A DNA stretch of 64,000 bases from Muribaculaceae bacterium (GTDB taxonomy: Bacteria; Bacteroidota; Bacteroidia; Bacteroidales; Muribaculaceae), in assembly GCA_017621225.1 (NCBI GenBank), contig JAGATN010000010.1, positions 1 through 64,000 on the forward strand. The letters run 5' to 3'. Within the stretch, counting starts at the first letter, position 1, and each line of letters begins with the position of its first letter. The notes beneath the pieces are model-generated. The model ran no database searches and had not been told where the DNA came from. It saw only the letters and a list, made by a program, of their open reading frames with translations. Shown piece by piece: positions 1-8,281 of the stretch. Both the position numbers and the translations under genes were made by a program.

Positions 1-30
1 GCTAGAAAAGCCTGATGACACATCAAATGA

Positions 31-145
31 GGTAAAATAACATTGACCCCCGCCGCCAGGACTTTTAAGGGGTCAATCTTATTTTGCCCGAGGGGTCAAA
101 TCCCGCGTGCCCGAAGGGGTCAAACACACGCGCCTTTTCCAGTTA
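31..145. mobile_element. Probable IS21-type transposon end (remnant or edge)
   Basis: The octamer GGGGTCAA occurs three times in direct orientation at 69-76, 92-99 and 116-123, a period of 23-24 bp. An inverted copy lies at 43-50, so that 31-50 and 69-88 form an 18-of-20 inverted repeat. Regularly spaced repeats of this kind are known at the ends of IS21-family elements, where they bind the transposase. No istA or istB gene is inside the window, so the body of the element would lie to the left. The junction with chromosomal sequence appears to fall near 135-148, where the AraC-type reading frame loses its family-like sequence. The family assignment is an inference from repeat layout only. Confidence 0.4.
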
Positions 146-485
146 TGCGCGAAAGCGCCGTACCGTGCAACAACTCAGGATGAAACGCCAGAATCCATCC
201 ACCGGGCTGATGCAACTGCCCGTCATCGCTTGCGCCTATCACCTGCCCCGGTGCCACGAACAGCATGGTTCCCCTCTGATAGTCATACACGCTTCGGCCA
301 TACTTTACCGTACCACATTCCAGATCCTTGAGCATTACGGCAAATATGCCCATGGTTTTATGCCCATATCTAATAGGCTTGCCCTTACTCCCCTCTATCA
401 CCGTCACGAGTGGATGAAGGGTTTCTATCGAGAAATAGTCATTATAATCCTGTACGGAGTTAACCGGCATTACATCTTCCATCAT
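120..485 (-). pseudogene. AraC-family regulator, N-terminal fragment (truncated)
   Basis: This 121-residue frame corresponds to the N-terminal cupin-like sensing domain of Bacteroidales AraC/XylS regulators, with the typical segment FVAPGQVIGASDDG and the following WILAFHPELLHGT. Family members continue for another 170 or so residues into two helix-turn-helix motifs. Here the frame runs for about seven unrelated residues after the LSRI segment and stops inside the transposon-like repeats at 92-123. The DNA-binding domain is therefore missing and the gene is expected to be non-functional. A small ligand-binding protein could still be made, but nothing supports that. Confidence 0.72.
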
Positions 486-635
486 ACGTTCTTATTTTTT
501 CTGATTGCAAATTTATGCATTATCCAACTTATTGCATAATATCAATTTCATCGTTAAACATACCAATACTCCGTTTACCAATCGATTAATCGATGGAACA
601 GGGCATCAAGCCGCAAAACGCACAATCCCGAAAAC

Positions 636-687
636 AAAAAAGCATTCGCACGAATTGTGTCAAAACCATTCGTGCGAACGCTTTTTT
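636..687. terminator. Strong bidirectional hairpin terminator
   Basis: A 20-nt arm at 636-655 pairs with 668-687 at 19 of 20 positions around a 12-nt loop. The arms begin in A6 and end in T6, so it can terminate in either direction. It stands alone between the truncated AraC fragment and the membrane protein gene, and no gene ends immediately beside it on the plus strand. The rest of 486-856 holds only the repeat core at 768-799. Confidence 0.8.
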
Positions 688-767
688 ATCAGATATCATT
701 TAGAAACGTTTAAATTTATTTGTCGAAGGAATTGAGAGGATTTGTCAAGTAGATTTTTGATATTTAT

Positions 768-799
768 GAAGGAGTTATGGGGTGCCATAATGACTGAAT
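768..799. repeat. Core of a dispersed repeat (diverged copy)
   Basis: These 32 bases match 22629-22660 at 28 positions. Both copies contain a short interrupted palindrome, GTTATGG...CCATAA, followed by GACTGAAT. Similarity continues weakly on both sides, roughly 745-840. Unlike the copy at 22561-22724, this one has no clear terminal inverted repeats, so it looks like an older, decayed copy. Confidence 0.6.
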
Positions 800-856
800 A
801 AATATCAACATGATGCTGACAAAGACCTCAATGACAAGACATTTTTAAACAGTTTC

Positions 857-1774
857 TTACGCATTGACTACTATTTCGTCACCGCATTCAATGCCCTTAT
901 AAATCATTGTCCAGCCAGAGTATATGAGCCAAAGGGCAAGAAGCGCCAAAAGGCTAACTATAATTCCTGTCATCGGGAAAAAGTCGACAATGGCTGCTAT
1001 CACCGACACTATCATGCTCATGCGCACCTTCGATGCACCGGCGTTACCCATTGCACCGATAGTAGCACATTTCATCAAATTTCCATATCCTATATATCCG
1101 AATATGAATGCCACTATGCCGAATATGCCACCGATTATTCCCCCTATAAGAGGTATTATTGATATTATGACGCCACAAACGCCCAAAATAACGGCTATTT
1201 TCAACTTCGAAACTCCGAGTTGGCCTTCCTTGTCGACCGAAGCGCCAAGTTTACCAAGACCCATAAGATACATTATGAAGCCCACAAGTGCGGCCACCGA
1301 GGTCATCATCGTATCGTCAATGTCGTTATACGTAGTCAATATCATCGAAATCAGAATCATATATGCGGCAATGCCGGCTTGTGACGACAGCTGAACGCCA
1401 AGATTCTTCTTATTGGTAAACAATGCGCCAAGCAAAAGCACGAGAGCTATGTATTGCAACCAATCGGGAACCGAAGGAATCATGCTTACAATGGCTATTG
1501 CCAGACCGCCACCATTCATCACAGCCATCGGCGTTTGCAGTTGCTTATCAGCGTCATAAAACGCCTTAAGCGCAATTCCGGCACCAACTATGGCCGCAAT
1601 CTGACATATAAACACAATGAAATCGAAATCAGAAGTCAAAATCGACGGAGCACCAAGGGCCGATCCTACGGCCGACGACAACATATCACCAAAATCGGGT
1701 AAAAGCGTACATGCCAACAAGGCCAGGCAACATTGCAGTTGCAGATAATTACTTTTCTTAATCCTGTTTTCCAT
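857..1774 (-). CDS. Multi-spanning membrane protein of unknown function
   Basis: A 305-residue protein dominated by hydrophobic segments, with about eight or nine predicted membrane spans from residue 12 to near the C-terminus. Charged loops are short; one contains a YND-DIDD acidic stretch near residue 148 that probably lies outside the bilayer. No catalytic or binding motif is recognisable, and the Gly-Ile-rich spans (for example IIPLIGGIIGGIFGIVAFIF) give no family assignment. The start is supported by a well-formed leftward promoter 50-80 bp upstream. The gene stands alone with divergent lipoprotein genes on its right. I do not know its role. Confidence 0.8.
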   Translation of the reverse strand: MENRIKKSNYLQLQCCLALLACTLLPDFGDMLSSAVGSALGAPSILTSDFDFIVFICQIAAIVGAGIALKAFYDADKQLQTPMAVMNGGGLAIAIVSMIPSVPDWLQYIALVLLLGALFTNKKNLGVQLSSQAGIAAYMILISMILTTYNDIDDTMMTSVAALVGFIMYLMGLGKLGASVDKEGQLGVSKLKIAVILGVCGVIISIIPLIGGIIGGIFGIVAFIFGYIGYGNLMKCATIGAMGNAGASKVRMSMIVSVIAAIVDFFPMTGIIVSLLALLALWLIYSGWTMIYKGIECGDEIVVNA

Positions 1775-1823
1775 AAACGGTATTAATTTAAATGTTAATA
1801 ATTATTTGATTTATGAATAATTG

Positions 1824-1854
1824 CAAATATAACGATTAAAACGAGCCATAACAA
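1824..1854 (-). promoter_or_regulatory. Bacteroidota promoter for the membrane protein gene
   Basis: On the minus strand, TATATTTG (1831-1824) matches the -7 consensus TAnnTTTG. A TTG (1854-1852) lies 20 bp upstream at the -33 position. Transcription would begin near 1817, about 43 nt before the start codon. Confidence 0.65.
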
Positions 1855-1947
1855 TAGTTAAGTGTTAATAATTGCAAAATCACCATTTCGCAACGATTTC
1901 AAAACCGAATAATCATATATCACATTCAAGTTAAAGGGCAAATTCTT

Positions 1948-1964
1948 AGAGTATGTTTACTTTT
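1948..1964. repeat. Orphan terminal repeat of the MITE-like element
   Basis: The 17-mer AGAGTATGTTTACTTTT is identical to the left end of the element at 22561-22577. No matching inner sequence or opposite end follows, so this is either a solo end or a regulatory motif shared by chance. It lies about 50 bp upstream of the DUF5119 lipoprotein gene. The remaining sequence of 1775-2012 holds only the divergent promoter at 1824-1854. Confidence 0.5.
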
Positions 1965-2012
1965 AGGAACAAATCCGAACCTTAAAGCCAATCGACACGT
2001 TGCAATATTAAT

Positions 2013-3002
2013 ATGAAAGCTAAATATTTAATTCTGCTTTTAATCACATCCGCATACTGCGTAACAAGTGGATGCAGCCTGATATATGACTATAACAACT
2101 GTCCGTCGGATGAAACATTTTCGGTCGATAACGACTGGAAATATGCCCCTACAGCCTCGCCCGAAGGCATGGCCTATATGTTTTTCCCGAACGACGGCAA
2201 CGAGCCGTGGCGTTTTGACTTTCCCGGACGCAATGGCGGAAATGTCAATCTCCCTGATGGAAATTACTCCGTAATGACATTCAACGACGACACATCGTGC
2301 ATTCTTTTCAGTAATTACAACGATTACGCCAATCTCACTTTCCACTGCCGAAAAGGCGGCCTTTACGACGGATTGGGCGGCACAATCGACAATCCTCTTG
2401 GCCCCGACACATCTGCCGCCGGCGAGGATGTCGAGATATGCCCCGATACGATATGGTGCTGTACAACAGATTATTGCAGCTTACATCCCGACGGCGTTGA
2501 CATTGCAACCGACTCCACGCCATCTGTCGATCATATCAACTCACGTAAGCTGACTCTATATCCCCGACTCGCAACGGCTTGCTATACATATACCATACAT
2601 AATGTCGCGAATCTCAAAGGCGTTGCTCAGATGTGCGCATCATTAAGCGGCATGGCCTCATCGTTGCGCCCCTCCGACATGTTCCGAGGCGGACCCGTAA
2701 CGCTCCCCGTCAAAGCAAAAGCCACAGATAGCGAAACCATAAGCGGAAATTTCCTGACATACGGACTCCCCTCAAACCCCAATGCACAAAACACTCTATC
2801 GCTATATGTATGGCTCGTAGACGGCAAGAAGTATTGCTTTACATTCGACGTAAGCCAACAAATCAGCGACGCTCCCGATCCCTTACACGTCGACATACAC
2901 ATATCGCATTTAAGCCTCCCCGAGGCAGGCGACCCCATTGGAGGAAGCTTCGACGTTGACGTAGATGATTGGATCACGATAATTATTAATATCCAATCTT
3001 AA
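2013..3002 (+). CDS. DUF5119-type lipoprotein, fimbrillin-associated
   Basis: A 329-residue exported lipoprotein. The signal peptide ends in a lipobox with Cys at residue 21 (VTSGC), so it should be lipid-anchored in the envelope. After it comes the pattern of DUF5119 proteins: an N-terminal strand containing NDWKYAP, then MAYMFFP and a beta-rich sandwich that describes a numeric or text-like extension of the fold (NLPDGNYSVMTFND). Genes of this family usually sit directly before fimbrillin-like genes in Bacteroidales, and here a fimbrillin-like lipoprotein follows after 73 bp. A role in fimbria assembly or anchoring is inferred from that context only. The stop codon lies inside a perfect 21-bp tandem duplication. 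Confidence 0.75.
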   Translation: MKAKYLILLLITSAYCVTSGCSLIYDYNNCPSDETFSVDNDWKYAPTASPEGMAYMFFPNDGNEPWRFDFPGRNGGNVNLPDGNYSVMTFNDDTSCILFSNYNDYANLTFHCRKGGLYDGLGGTIDNPLGPDTSAAGEDVEICPDTIWCCTTDYCSLHPDGVDIATDSTPSVDHINSRKLTLYPRLATACYTYTIHNVANLKGVAQMCASLSGMASSLRPSDMFRGGPVTLPVKAKATDSETISGNFLTYGLPSNPNAQNTLSLYVWLVDGKKYCFTFDVSQQISDAPDPLHVDIHISHLSLPEAGDPIGGSFDVDVDDWITIIINIQS

Positions 3003-3022
3003 ATTATTAATATCCAATCTTA
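2981..3022 (+). repeat. Perfect 21-bp tandem duplication across a stop codon
   Basis: The 21-mer starting AATTATTAATATCCAATCTT is present twice in direct succession, at 2981-3001 and 3002-3022. The first copy encodes the last residues of the DUF5119 lipoprotein and includes most of its stop codon; the second lies in the gap before the fimbrillin gene. It looks like a recent slippage or duplication event with little effect on the protein. Confidence 0.9.
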
Positions 3023-3075
3023 GAACATATATGCAAGTGAATCGTTAATATTTAAAACAATACATTTCAACAGTT

Positions 3076-4104
3076 ATGAGACACTATTTAATTTCCATAA
3101 CCACCGTTTTGATTAGCATCTTCGCCGTTTCTTGTACTGACGACGATTCGCCGGAACGCATAAACGAACAAAAAGCCATAAACTTCTGCGCATTGGTACC
3201 CAATGCCCCGCGAGCGGCCTCAACCACCACCGCAACAATAAAGGACTTCATTGTATATGCTTACACCGGAGGCATGCCATATATGCAAAACGTACTCGTG
3301 ACGCGAAACGGCTCTACGTGGTCTTATAGTCCTATCGTCTATTGGCCAAGCACGCCACTTAACTTTTATGCGTACAGCCCGAACATAACAAACTCCACAA
3401 GCCCCGACGACCCGGAGATTGGAAGCATACCCGGCTATAAAAACACCGGACATACCGACCTGTTGTATGCCGTAAATATGGGCGAGGTTATGAAACCGAC
3501 TCCCGTAAACCTCAATTTCCGACATGCAATGTCGCGCGTTTCGGTAATGTTAAGCAGCTCCAACCCGCAAATCGACGTACGCGTACATTACGTAAAGCTG
3601 CATAACATATACCTTCAGGGCACCTTCCACTTCCCGCACGTCACCACGTCGCCTCAGCAACCCGACCATATCGGAAATTGGTCGGATCTCAAACTGAACA
3701 ACGACTTCATACTTTTCACCATAATAGGCAATGAAGACATTCTGACATTAACCCCTAAGCCCGTCGACATAACGGAAAATAATCTGGATGTAAGCTTCTT
3801 CATTCCACAACCGCTTACCCAACTCGGCTATGACGGATCTGATTTCACAGGCAATGGAATTGAAATTGACTGCGAGATATTCGACACCACTACGGGAACC
3901 AAAATATGGCCCAGCACAAAGACACCTCCGGCCCAACTCATTCCGGAATGCCCTGCCGGACGTCTATTGTTCCCTGCAAGTACTGATGCCATAACTGAAT
4001 GGAAAATCGGACACTCCTATATATACAACATCAAAATTGACAACCCCGATGTGTTGAAACCGATAATGTTCAGCGTAAGCGTTGATGAGTATCAGACAGA
4101 TTAA
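3076..4104 (+). CDS. Fimbrillin-family (Mfa1/FimA-like) lipoprotein
   Basis: A 342-residue lipoprotein with a signal peptide and lipobox Cys near residue 20 (FAVSC). It has the layout of the fimbrillin family: a first beta domain containing the segment VYWPSTPLNFYAYSP, which is typical of these proteins, then a region around residues 150-165 (LNFRHAMSRVSV) that is a hallmark of the family, and a C-terminal domain ending in SVSVDEYQTD. Family members are precursors that polymerise as pilus stalk or tip subunits after proteolytic cleavage by an arginine-specific protease. It pairs with the upstream DUF5119 gene as a likely two-gene transcription unit. Whether it is a stalk or tip subunit cannot be decided. 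Confidence 0.85.
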   Translation: MRHYLISITTVLISIFAVSCTDDDSPERINEQKAINFCALVPNAPRAASTTTATIKDFIVYAYTGGMPYMQNVLVTRNGSTWSYSPIVYWPSTPLNFYAYSPNITNSTSPDDPEIGSIPGYKNTGHTDLLYAVNMGEVMKPTPVNLNFRHAMSRVSVMLSSSNPQIDVRVHYVKLHNIYLQGTFHFPHVTTSPQQPDHIGNWSDLKLNNDFILFTIIGNEDILTLTPKPVDITENNLDVSFFIPQPLTQLGYDGSDFTGNGIEIDCEIFDTTTGTKIWPSTKTPPAQLIPECPAGRLLFPASTDAITEWKIGHSYIYNIKIDNPDVLKPIMFSVSVDEYQTD

Positions 4105-4165
4105 TCCGTTTACCCCAATTCATAGCCCGACAGGCTGTGAATGAAACGAGGAAATCAACTTCATA

Positions 4166-4228
4166 CGTACTGCACGTAACTGCACCTCCGCATCAATGCG
4201 ATTAGTTACTGCAGTACGCTGTTTTTAT
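4166..4228 (+). terminator. Rho-independent terminator after the fimbrillin gene
   Basis: CGTACTGCAcGTAAC (4166-4180) pairs with GTTACTGCAGTACG (4205-4218) with one bulged base, and a T-rich tract follows to 4228. It lies 60 bp beyond the fimbrillin stop codon. The following 240 bases (4229-4468) contain no supported gene and no repeat that I recognise. Confidence 0.65.
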
Positions 4229-4468
4229 TGCGATTTACACACAAAATCAAAAGCTTAAATGCAATACGCAAACATCATTTAATTCAACTAATACTTTAAT
4301 CATTTTGCGCACACAAATCAATAACTGAGGTCGGAAATGTCGAAGTGTAAATCAAGCGCGACCCGCCTGATGACAACGACTACATCTCGGAGGTAAGAGA
4401 GTGTTCCAATGGTTCAAGGAAAAGAAGCAATCCAGACAGTCAAAAGAGGCTTCGGAATCAGATAACAC

Positions 4469-4505
4469 AAAGGGAGCCACAGGCAAATCACTTGTGGCTC
4501 CCTTT
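4469..4505. terminator. Hairpin terminator of the outer-membrane barrel gene
   Basis: AAAGGGAGCCACA at 4469-4481 pairs with the complementary arm at 4492-4505 around a short loop. A- and T-rich flanks make it usable in both directions, and it sits 8 bp past the stop codon of the leftward barrel gene. Confidence 0.8.
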
Positions 4506-4512
4506 AATCTGT

Positions 4513-6612
4513 TTATTTCAAGATAGCCGACCCGGCCGTTCCGGCACCTGAAGTCTCGTCGTTGCGTTGCACCTTTTTACCATATCCGATTGTATATGTT
4601 ACGGAAATGGAGTATCGGGCATGATGTTTTGTGCCGAATGATGTGCGGTCAAAGCTATAATATTCGCTCGTGAGGGTTTCTTCATAGTTTTTCCAAGACG
4701 TAGTTGCAAAATTAAATGCCGACGCTTTTATATTCCACGCACCCTTGCCCCAGCCAACGGAAATCTGATATTTTGCCGGAGTGCGGCTGATAATTCCGCT
4801 ATGAGTCCGCTGAGACTTGCTCGGAGTCATATACCAGCCGAAGATGTAGAAGTTGCCCAAATAATAGGTCAACTGAGCGGTATTGGTCAACCGGTTGCTG
4901 CTCCATGCGTAGTCGCCGGTAGTCTTGCGAATCCAGAATTGAGGCCTCAGTTTGGCAATCAGCTTGCCGCCGAAGAATTTACCGGTGGCACTTATCCCGA
5001 CGTAATTGCTGTGATAATTTCCACCATTGAAATACTGACGCAACATTGTTCCATCGGGGCCGGTTGGTGAATACAGGGTAACGCATCTATTTTTGATTAA
5101 ACCGAAATATCCGTCCGCCGAAAGCTGCCATTTATTGTTTGGTAACCATGTATAGGAGAGAGTAGCGTTTGTGTACTTATAATCCTTAAGTTCGGCTGTT
5201 CCTCTATACCACATAAGTTCGTCCTGTTGGAGCATATTCGGGCTTTTTTGAGAAGCGTCGGGAAACATAGAGCCATAGTTTGCTGTAATATAAAGCTGAT
5301 TTTTATCGTTTGGCGACCATGTGGCGTTGATATTTGTCTGAGGGTAATTATTGTCAGCCTTTACGCCCGATATTCTGTTGGTTTCCCAGATCCAACCAAT
5401 ACTTCCGCCAACATTCCAATGCTCATTGAAAATATGCTGGTAATTTTGACTCAGGAAATAGACTTCCACATTATAATTCTGTTTTGACGGAGAATTGCCG
5501 AGGTAATTTATGATATTCCAATTGTGCTCAACACCAAAGTTGGTAAAAAACTGATTGGCTTTGTTTGGAGCCCAATTGAAGTGTAGATATACGTCGAATT
5601 TGTGAACATCCTCATAAGCATTATTTATTATCGACAAATCATCGGGGACATAATAATGGGAATTGGATTTATTGCTTCCGTACGTATAATTAGCGTCAAG
5701 ATTAAGAGCCGCAAATTTGGAAAGCAGAAAGAAATAACTGCCATTGTAAGTCAAAGCCCAATCTTTTGAAGAAGCGTCAGTGAATGATTCTGACTTCGGC
5801 ATTAAATCCGATGAATATGATAAAATGTTATGCAGGTCATTGTGAGGCGTATTAGCCAAACTATAAGCCACACGATTGGAAAATTGGAAGTTTTCGGTAA
5901 TGTAATATGCGCGTAAACTTATATCGTTGCTATTGTTGCGATAAAGGCTCGACTTCGTCTCCGAGGTGCGGGTTATTTCCTGTGGACCCTTACCATATAA
6001 GTCCGTGAATTTAAAATTCTCTACGGAGTTCTGCCCGACATGACGATTTGTAAGATAGTTCTCATCAGCAAAGATATCAAAAGTCATTCGTTTATATTTC
6101 ATTTTGGAATAGACGGATGCCTCTGTGCTGTTGACTCCAATCGACTTGCCGGCAGAGAGTTTCGTATACCCGCCCCATTCATATTTCTGCATCACAAAGT
6201 TAATGACGTATTTTGCACCTTGAAAACGTGCATCAGAGGGGTGCATGAAATACTCTACTTTTTTCACGTCCTGAGTTTTCATTCCCGACAAGTCTTCGGC
6301 TGTGGCGGGAAGATAATCGATAAAGATTGACACATTCTGCCCGTGAGCCGTCTGCACAGCCTTACTGACCGGATCAACGCTGATTTGGGGAATCGACATC
6401 ATGGAAAGAAGTGATATTGCGTTTTGTGCGGCGTTCTTTTGGCGAGCCACAGGAATATAGGTCGATACCTCGGCATTTATACGCTGATTGGAGGCTTCCG
6501 CAACGACTTCATCAAGTTCCTGCGTCTTGATGGTATCGGTCGATTCAGACTGTGCCATAGCCGTTATAGCGAAAGTGGCACAAAAAATTGATATGGAGAT
6601 TCTACGGTTCAT
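4513..6612 (-). CDS. TonB-dependent-receptor-like outer-membrane beta-barrel protein
   Basis: A 699-residue outer-membrane protein. The signal peptide is MNRRISISIFCATFAITAMA, and the mature N-terminus carries a TonB-box-like segment (ELDEVVAEA). A plug domain follows at about residues 40-140, with the segments SIPQISVDPVSKA and KKVEYFMHPSDARFQGAKYV, and then a long beta-barrel with alternating aromatic residues to the end. It lacks the N-terminal carboxypeptidase-like domain common in SusC proteins and resembles the outer-membrane beta-barrel family (OMP_b-brl_3). The frame could extend 63 codons upstream, but the start at 6612 has the signal peptide and lies just below a -7 element. The substrate is unknown. 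No SusD partner is adjacent, so a polysaccharide role is not supported. Confidence 0.8.
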   Translation of the reverse strand: MNRRISISIFCATFAITAMAQSESTDTIKTQELDEVVAEASNQRINAEVSTYIPVARQKNAAQNAISLLSMMSIPQISVDPVSKAVQTAHGQNVSIFIDYLPATAEDLSGMKTQDVKKVEYFMHPSDARFQGAKYVINFVMQKYEWGGYTKLSAGKSIGVNSTEASVYSKMKYKRMTFDIFADENYLTNRHVGQNSVENFKFTDLYGKGPQEITRTSETKSSLYRNNSNDISLRAYYITENFQFSNRVAYSLANTPHNDLHNILSYSSDLMPKSESFTDASSKDWALTYNGSYFFLLSKFAALNLDANYTYGSNKSNSHYYVPDDLSIINNAYEDVHKFDVYLHFNWAPNKANQFFTNFGVEHNWNIINYLGNSPSKQNYNVEVYFLSQNYQHIFNEHWNVGGSIGWIWETNRISGVKADNNYPQTNINATWSPNDKNQLYITANYGSMFPDASQKSPNMLQQDELMWYRGTAELKDYKYTNATLSYTWLPNNKWQLSADGYFGLIKNRCVTLYSPTGPDGTMLRQYFNGGNYHSNYVGISATGKFFGGKLIAKLRPQFWIRKTTGDYAWSSNRLTNTAQLTYYLGNFYIFGWYMTPSKSQRTHSGIISRTPAKYQISVGWGKGAWNIKASAFNFATTSWKNYEETLTSEYYSFDRTSFGTKHHARYSISVTYTIGYGKKVQRNDETSGAGTAGSAILK

Positions 6613-6634
6613 ACAATTGTTTATTTTATGGCGC

Positions 6635-6642
6635 CAAAGATA
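6635..6642 (-). promoter_or_regulatory. -7 promoter element for the barrel gene
   Basis: TATCTTTG on the minus strand fits TAnnTTTG and lies 23-30 bp before the chosen start codon. The -33 element is not clear. It supports the start at 6612 over the longer frame, because the longer coding region would include the promoter. Confidence 0.5.
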
Positions 6643-6659
6643 GCGGTTTGTCACAAAAC

Positions 6660-6879
6660 TATGCTCAACAAATGTTGATATTTGAGTTATATCGACGTGG
6701 CCCTCGGCGATTATATAAAAAGAAAACGTGAGCCAACTATGCCACGTCGTGATTGTAGGTCGTAGGAAACCATTTGGACAGATGTAACAATAGTGACCCA
6801 CGCTATGAGCGTGAGAACAACTATGCCAATCCTTGTCCTTGATGAATTTCCTACGTTCACAATCACAAGATTGAGCATA
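6660..6879. repeat. Nested imperfect inverted repeats in a long intergenic region
   Basis: Outer arms TATGCTCAA (6660-6668) and TTGAGCATA (6871-6879) are perfect complements. Inner arms GTGATTGTaggtCGTAGGAAA (6749-6769) and the complement at 6847-6866 match at most positions. A direct repeat CAACTATGCCA also occurs at 6733 and 6809. The spacing between outer and inner arms is unequal on the two sides, so this is not a simple hairpin. It may be a decayed small mobile element or an operator region between the divergent barrel gene and the thiamin operon. Nothing coding is supported in 6643-7233. Confidence 0.4.
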
Positions 6880-7233
6880 ACGCTTCTTTATTTACCAGTA
6901 TGTTGTGAACCGACCGAGGTCAATTCGGCTGCAAAATTAGCGATTTTTCTCGTTGAACAGCTATTCTGAGCTTCAAATCTTTAGAAACTCGCCGAAAAAG
7001 AATCACATTAAATACCCCTCCCCTTAAAAATCCCAAAATCGAGCCACCTGTTTTCGATTTATCTAACTAATTAGCATACCATCAGTACACTACGAACTTT
7101 ATAGCACGCTGTATTACAGCTTAGTTATAATCAATAGCACAAACTAAGTTACGCCGACATAAATTATTGACAAATATTTCCTCAACCGCCGTTTCTATTA
7201 TTTCCATCGTTTTTTCACATTTTGTCGTATCAT

Positions 7234-7266
7234 ATTGCGTCATGTAAATCATTTTTATTAATTTTG
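7234..7266 (+). promoter_or_regulatory. Promoter of the thiamin operon
   Basis: TAATTTTG at 7259-7266 matches the -7 consensus and an ATTG at 7234-7237 lies 21 bp upstream at the -33 position. The predicted start, near 7273, is just ahead of the riboswitch. Confidence 0.65.
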
Positions 7267-7278
7267 CCTCGCAACGAC

Positions 7279-7366
7279 AAAGGGGTGCTGAAATGTGCAT
7301 AAACATATTAGGCTGAGATTCATACCCTTCGAACCTGATACGGTTAACACCGGCGCAGGGATTGTT
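7279..7366 (+). promoter_or_regulatory. TPP riboswitch (THI element)
   Basis: The conserved blocks appear in order: AGGGGTGC at 7281-7288, GGCTGAGA at 7311-7318, ACCCTT at 7324-7329, GAACCTGAT at 7331-7339, and the closing CGCAGGGA at 7354-7361. This is the aptamer that binds thiamin pyrophosphate. The first thi gene starts about 80 bp downstream, leaving room for an expression platform, but no clear intrinsic terminator with a T-tract is visible there. Control may therefore act on translation or through a less obvious structure. Confidence 0.95.
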
Positions 7367-7444
7367 GAAATTTTACCTGTTTAGTTCAACTTCAATGCCT
7401 CCGATGTCGTTATTAGTTTAACGTTATTACACGACTATCGGATT

Positions 7445-8281
7445 ATGCAAACTTATTATCCCGTAATATCCATCGCCGGATCAGACTCATCAGGAGGTGC
7501 CGGCATACAGGCCGACATAAAAACGATATCGGCAATAGGTTGTTACGCCATGACAGCCATAACGGCCATAACCGTACAAAACACCACCGGCGTAACCGAC
7601 ATACAGTCCATCCGCCCCGATATCGTGGCCGGACAGATCGAAGCCGTATGCACTGACATTCCGCCATATGCGGCAAAAACCGGAATGCTTTTCAACGCCG
7701 ACATAATAACGGCAGTGGCCGAGACGCTCAAACGCTTCGACGTTCCCAACATCGTAGTCGACCCGGTAATGGTATCAACTTCCGGTTCACTGCTTATGGA
7801 ACGCGATGCCATAAATGCAATGATCGAAAAGATGTTTCCGCTTGCTGCCATCGTTACGCCAAATTTCAACGAAGCACGTGAGATAACGGGAGAGTCAGAT
7901 CCGGAAAGACAGATTGCACGATTTTTCGAGATGGGATGCCGCAACGTCCTGATAAAGGGGGGCGACAACAAAGAAATGCCCGACGTCAAAATCGACATCT
8001 TGGCCTCTAACGACAACTGCGCCATACGAACCGAACTTAAAGCCGATGCCGTAAACACCGAAAACACGCATGGAACCGGGTGCACCCTATCGTCGGCCAT
8101 AGCATCGTACTTGTCATTGGGATACACGCTCGACGAATCGGTGTGCCGAGCAAAGCATTACATCACGCGGGCATTGCGCGCCGGAGCAAACGTGAAGACG
8201 GGCCACGGCCACGGCCCCGTAAATCATTTCTTCAATCCCCGACATCTAAAAACATTCAATCCTAATAAAAAATGGAAATAA
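7445..8281 (+). CDS. thiD: Hydroxymethylpyrimidine/phosphomethylpyrimidine kinase
   Basis: A 278-residue ribokinase-fold enzyme that phosphorylates 4-amino-5-hydroxymethyl-2-methylpyrimidine twice to give HMP-PP, the pyrimidine half of thiamin. The N-terminus shows the substrate-binding segment IAGSDSSGGAGIQADIKT. The middle holds VVDPVMVSTSG, and the C-terminal catalytic and anion-hole region is GTGCTLSSAIASYL near residues 210-223. Length is normal for single-domain ThiD. It is the first gene of the TPP-riboswitch operon and overlaps thiS by 10 bp, which indicates translational coupling. Placing the salvage-capable kinase first in the operon is common in this phylum only in some groups. Confidence 0.95.
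   Translation: MQTYYPVISIAGSDSSGGAGIQADIKTISAIGCYAMTAITAITVQNTTGVTDIQSIRPDIVAGQIEAVCTDIPPYAAKTGMLFNADIITAVAETLKRFDVPNIVVDPVMVSTSGSLLMERDAINAMIEKMFPLAAIVTPNFNEAREITGESDPERQIARFFEMGCRNVLIKGGDNKEMPDVKIDILASNDNCAIRTELKADAVNTENTHGTGCTLSSAIASYLSLGYTLDESVCRAKHYITRALRAGANVKTGHGHGPVNHFFNPRHLKTFNPNKKWK

Noticed and set aside
505..735. Small open frame between the AraC fragment and the membrane protein gene
   Set aside because: It crosses the strong terminator hairpin at 636-687 and has no protein features.
4229..4468. Possible gene remnant (a charged stretch with FQWFKEKK)
   Set aside because: The frame is short, has no start and matches no family that I recognise.
6613..6801. 63-codon N-terminal extension of the outer-membrane barrel protein
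   Set aside because: It contains the -7 element of the gene and would bury the signal peptide that starts at 6612.
7121..7306. Leftward small open frame near the thiamin promoter
   Set aside because: It runs opposite to the promoter and riboswitch and has no recognisable product.
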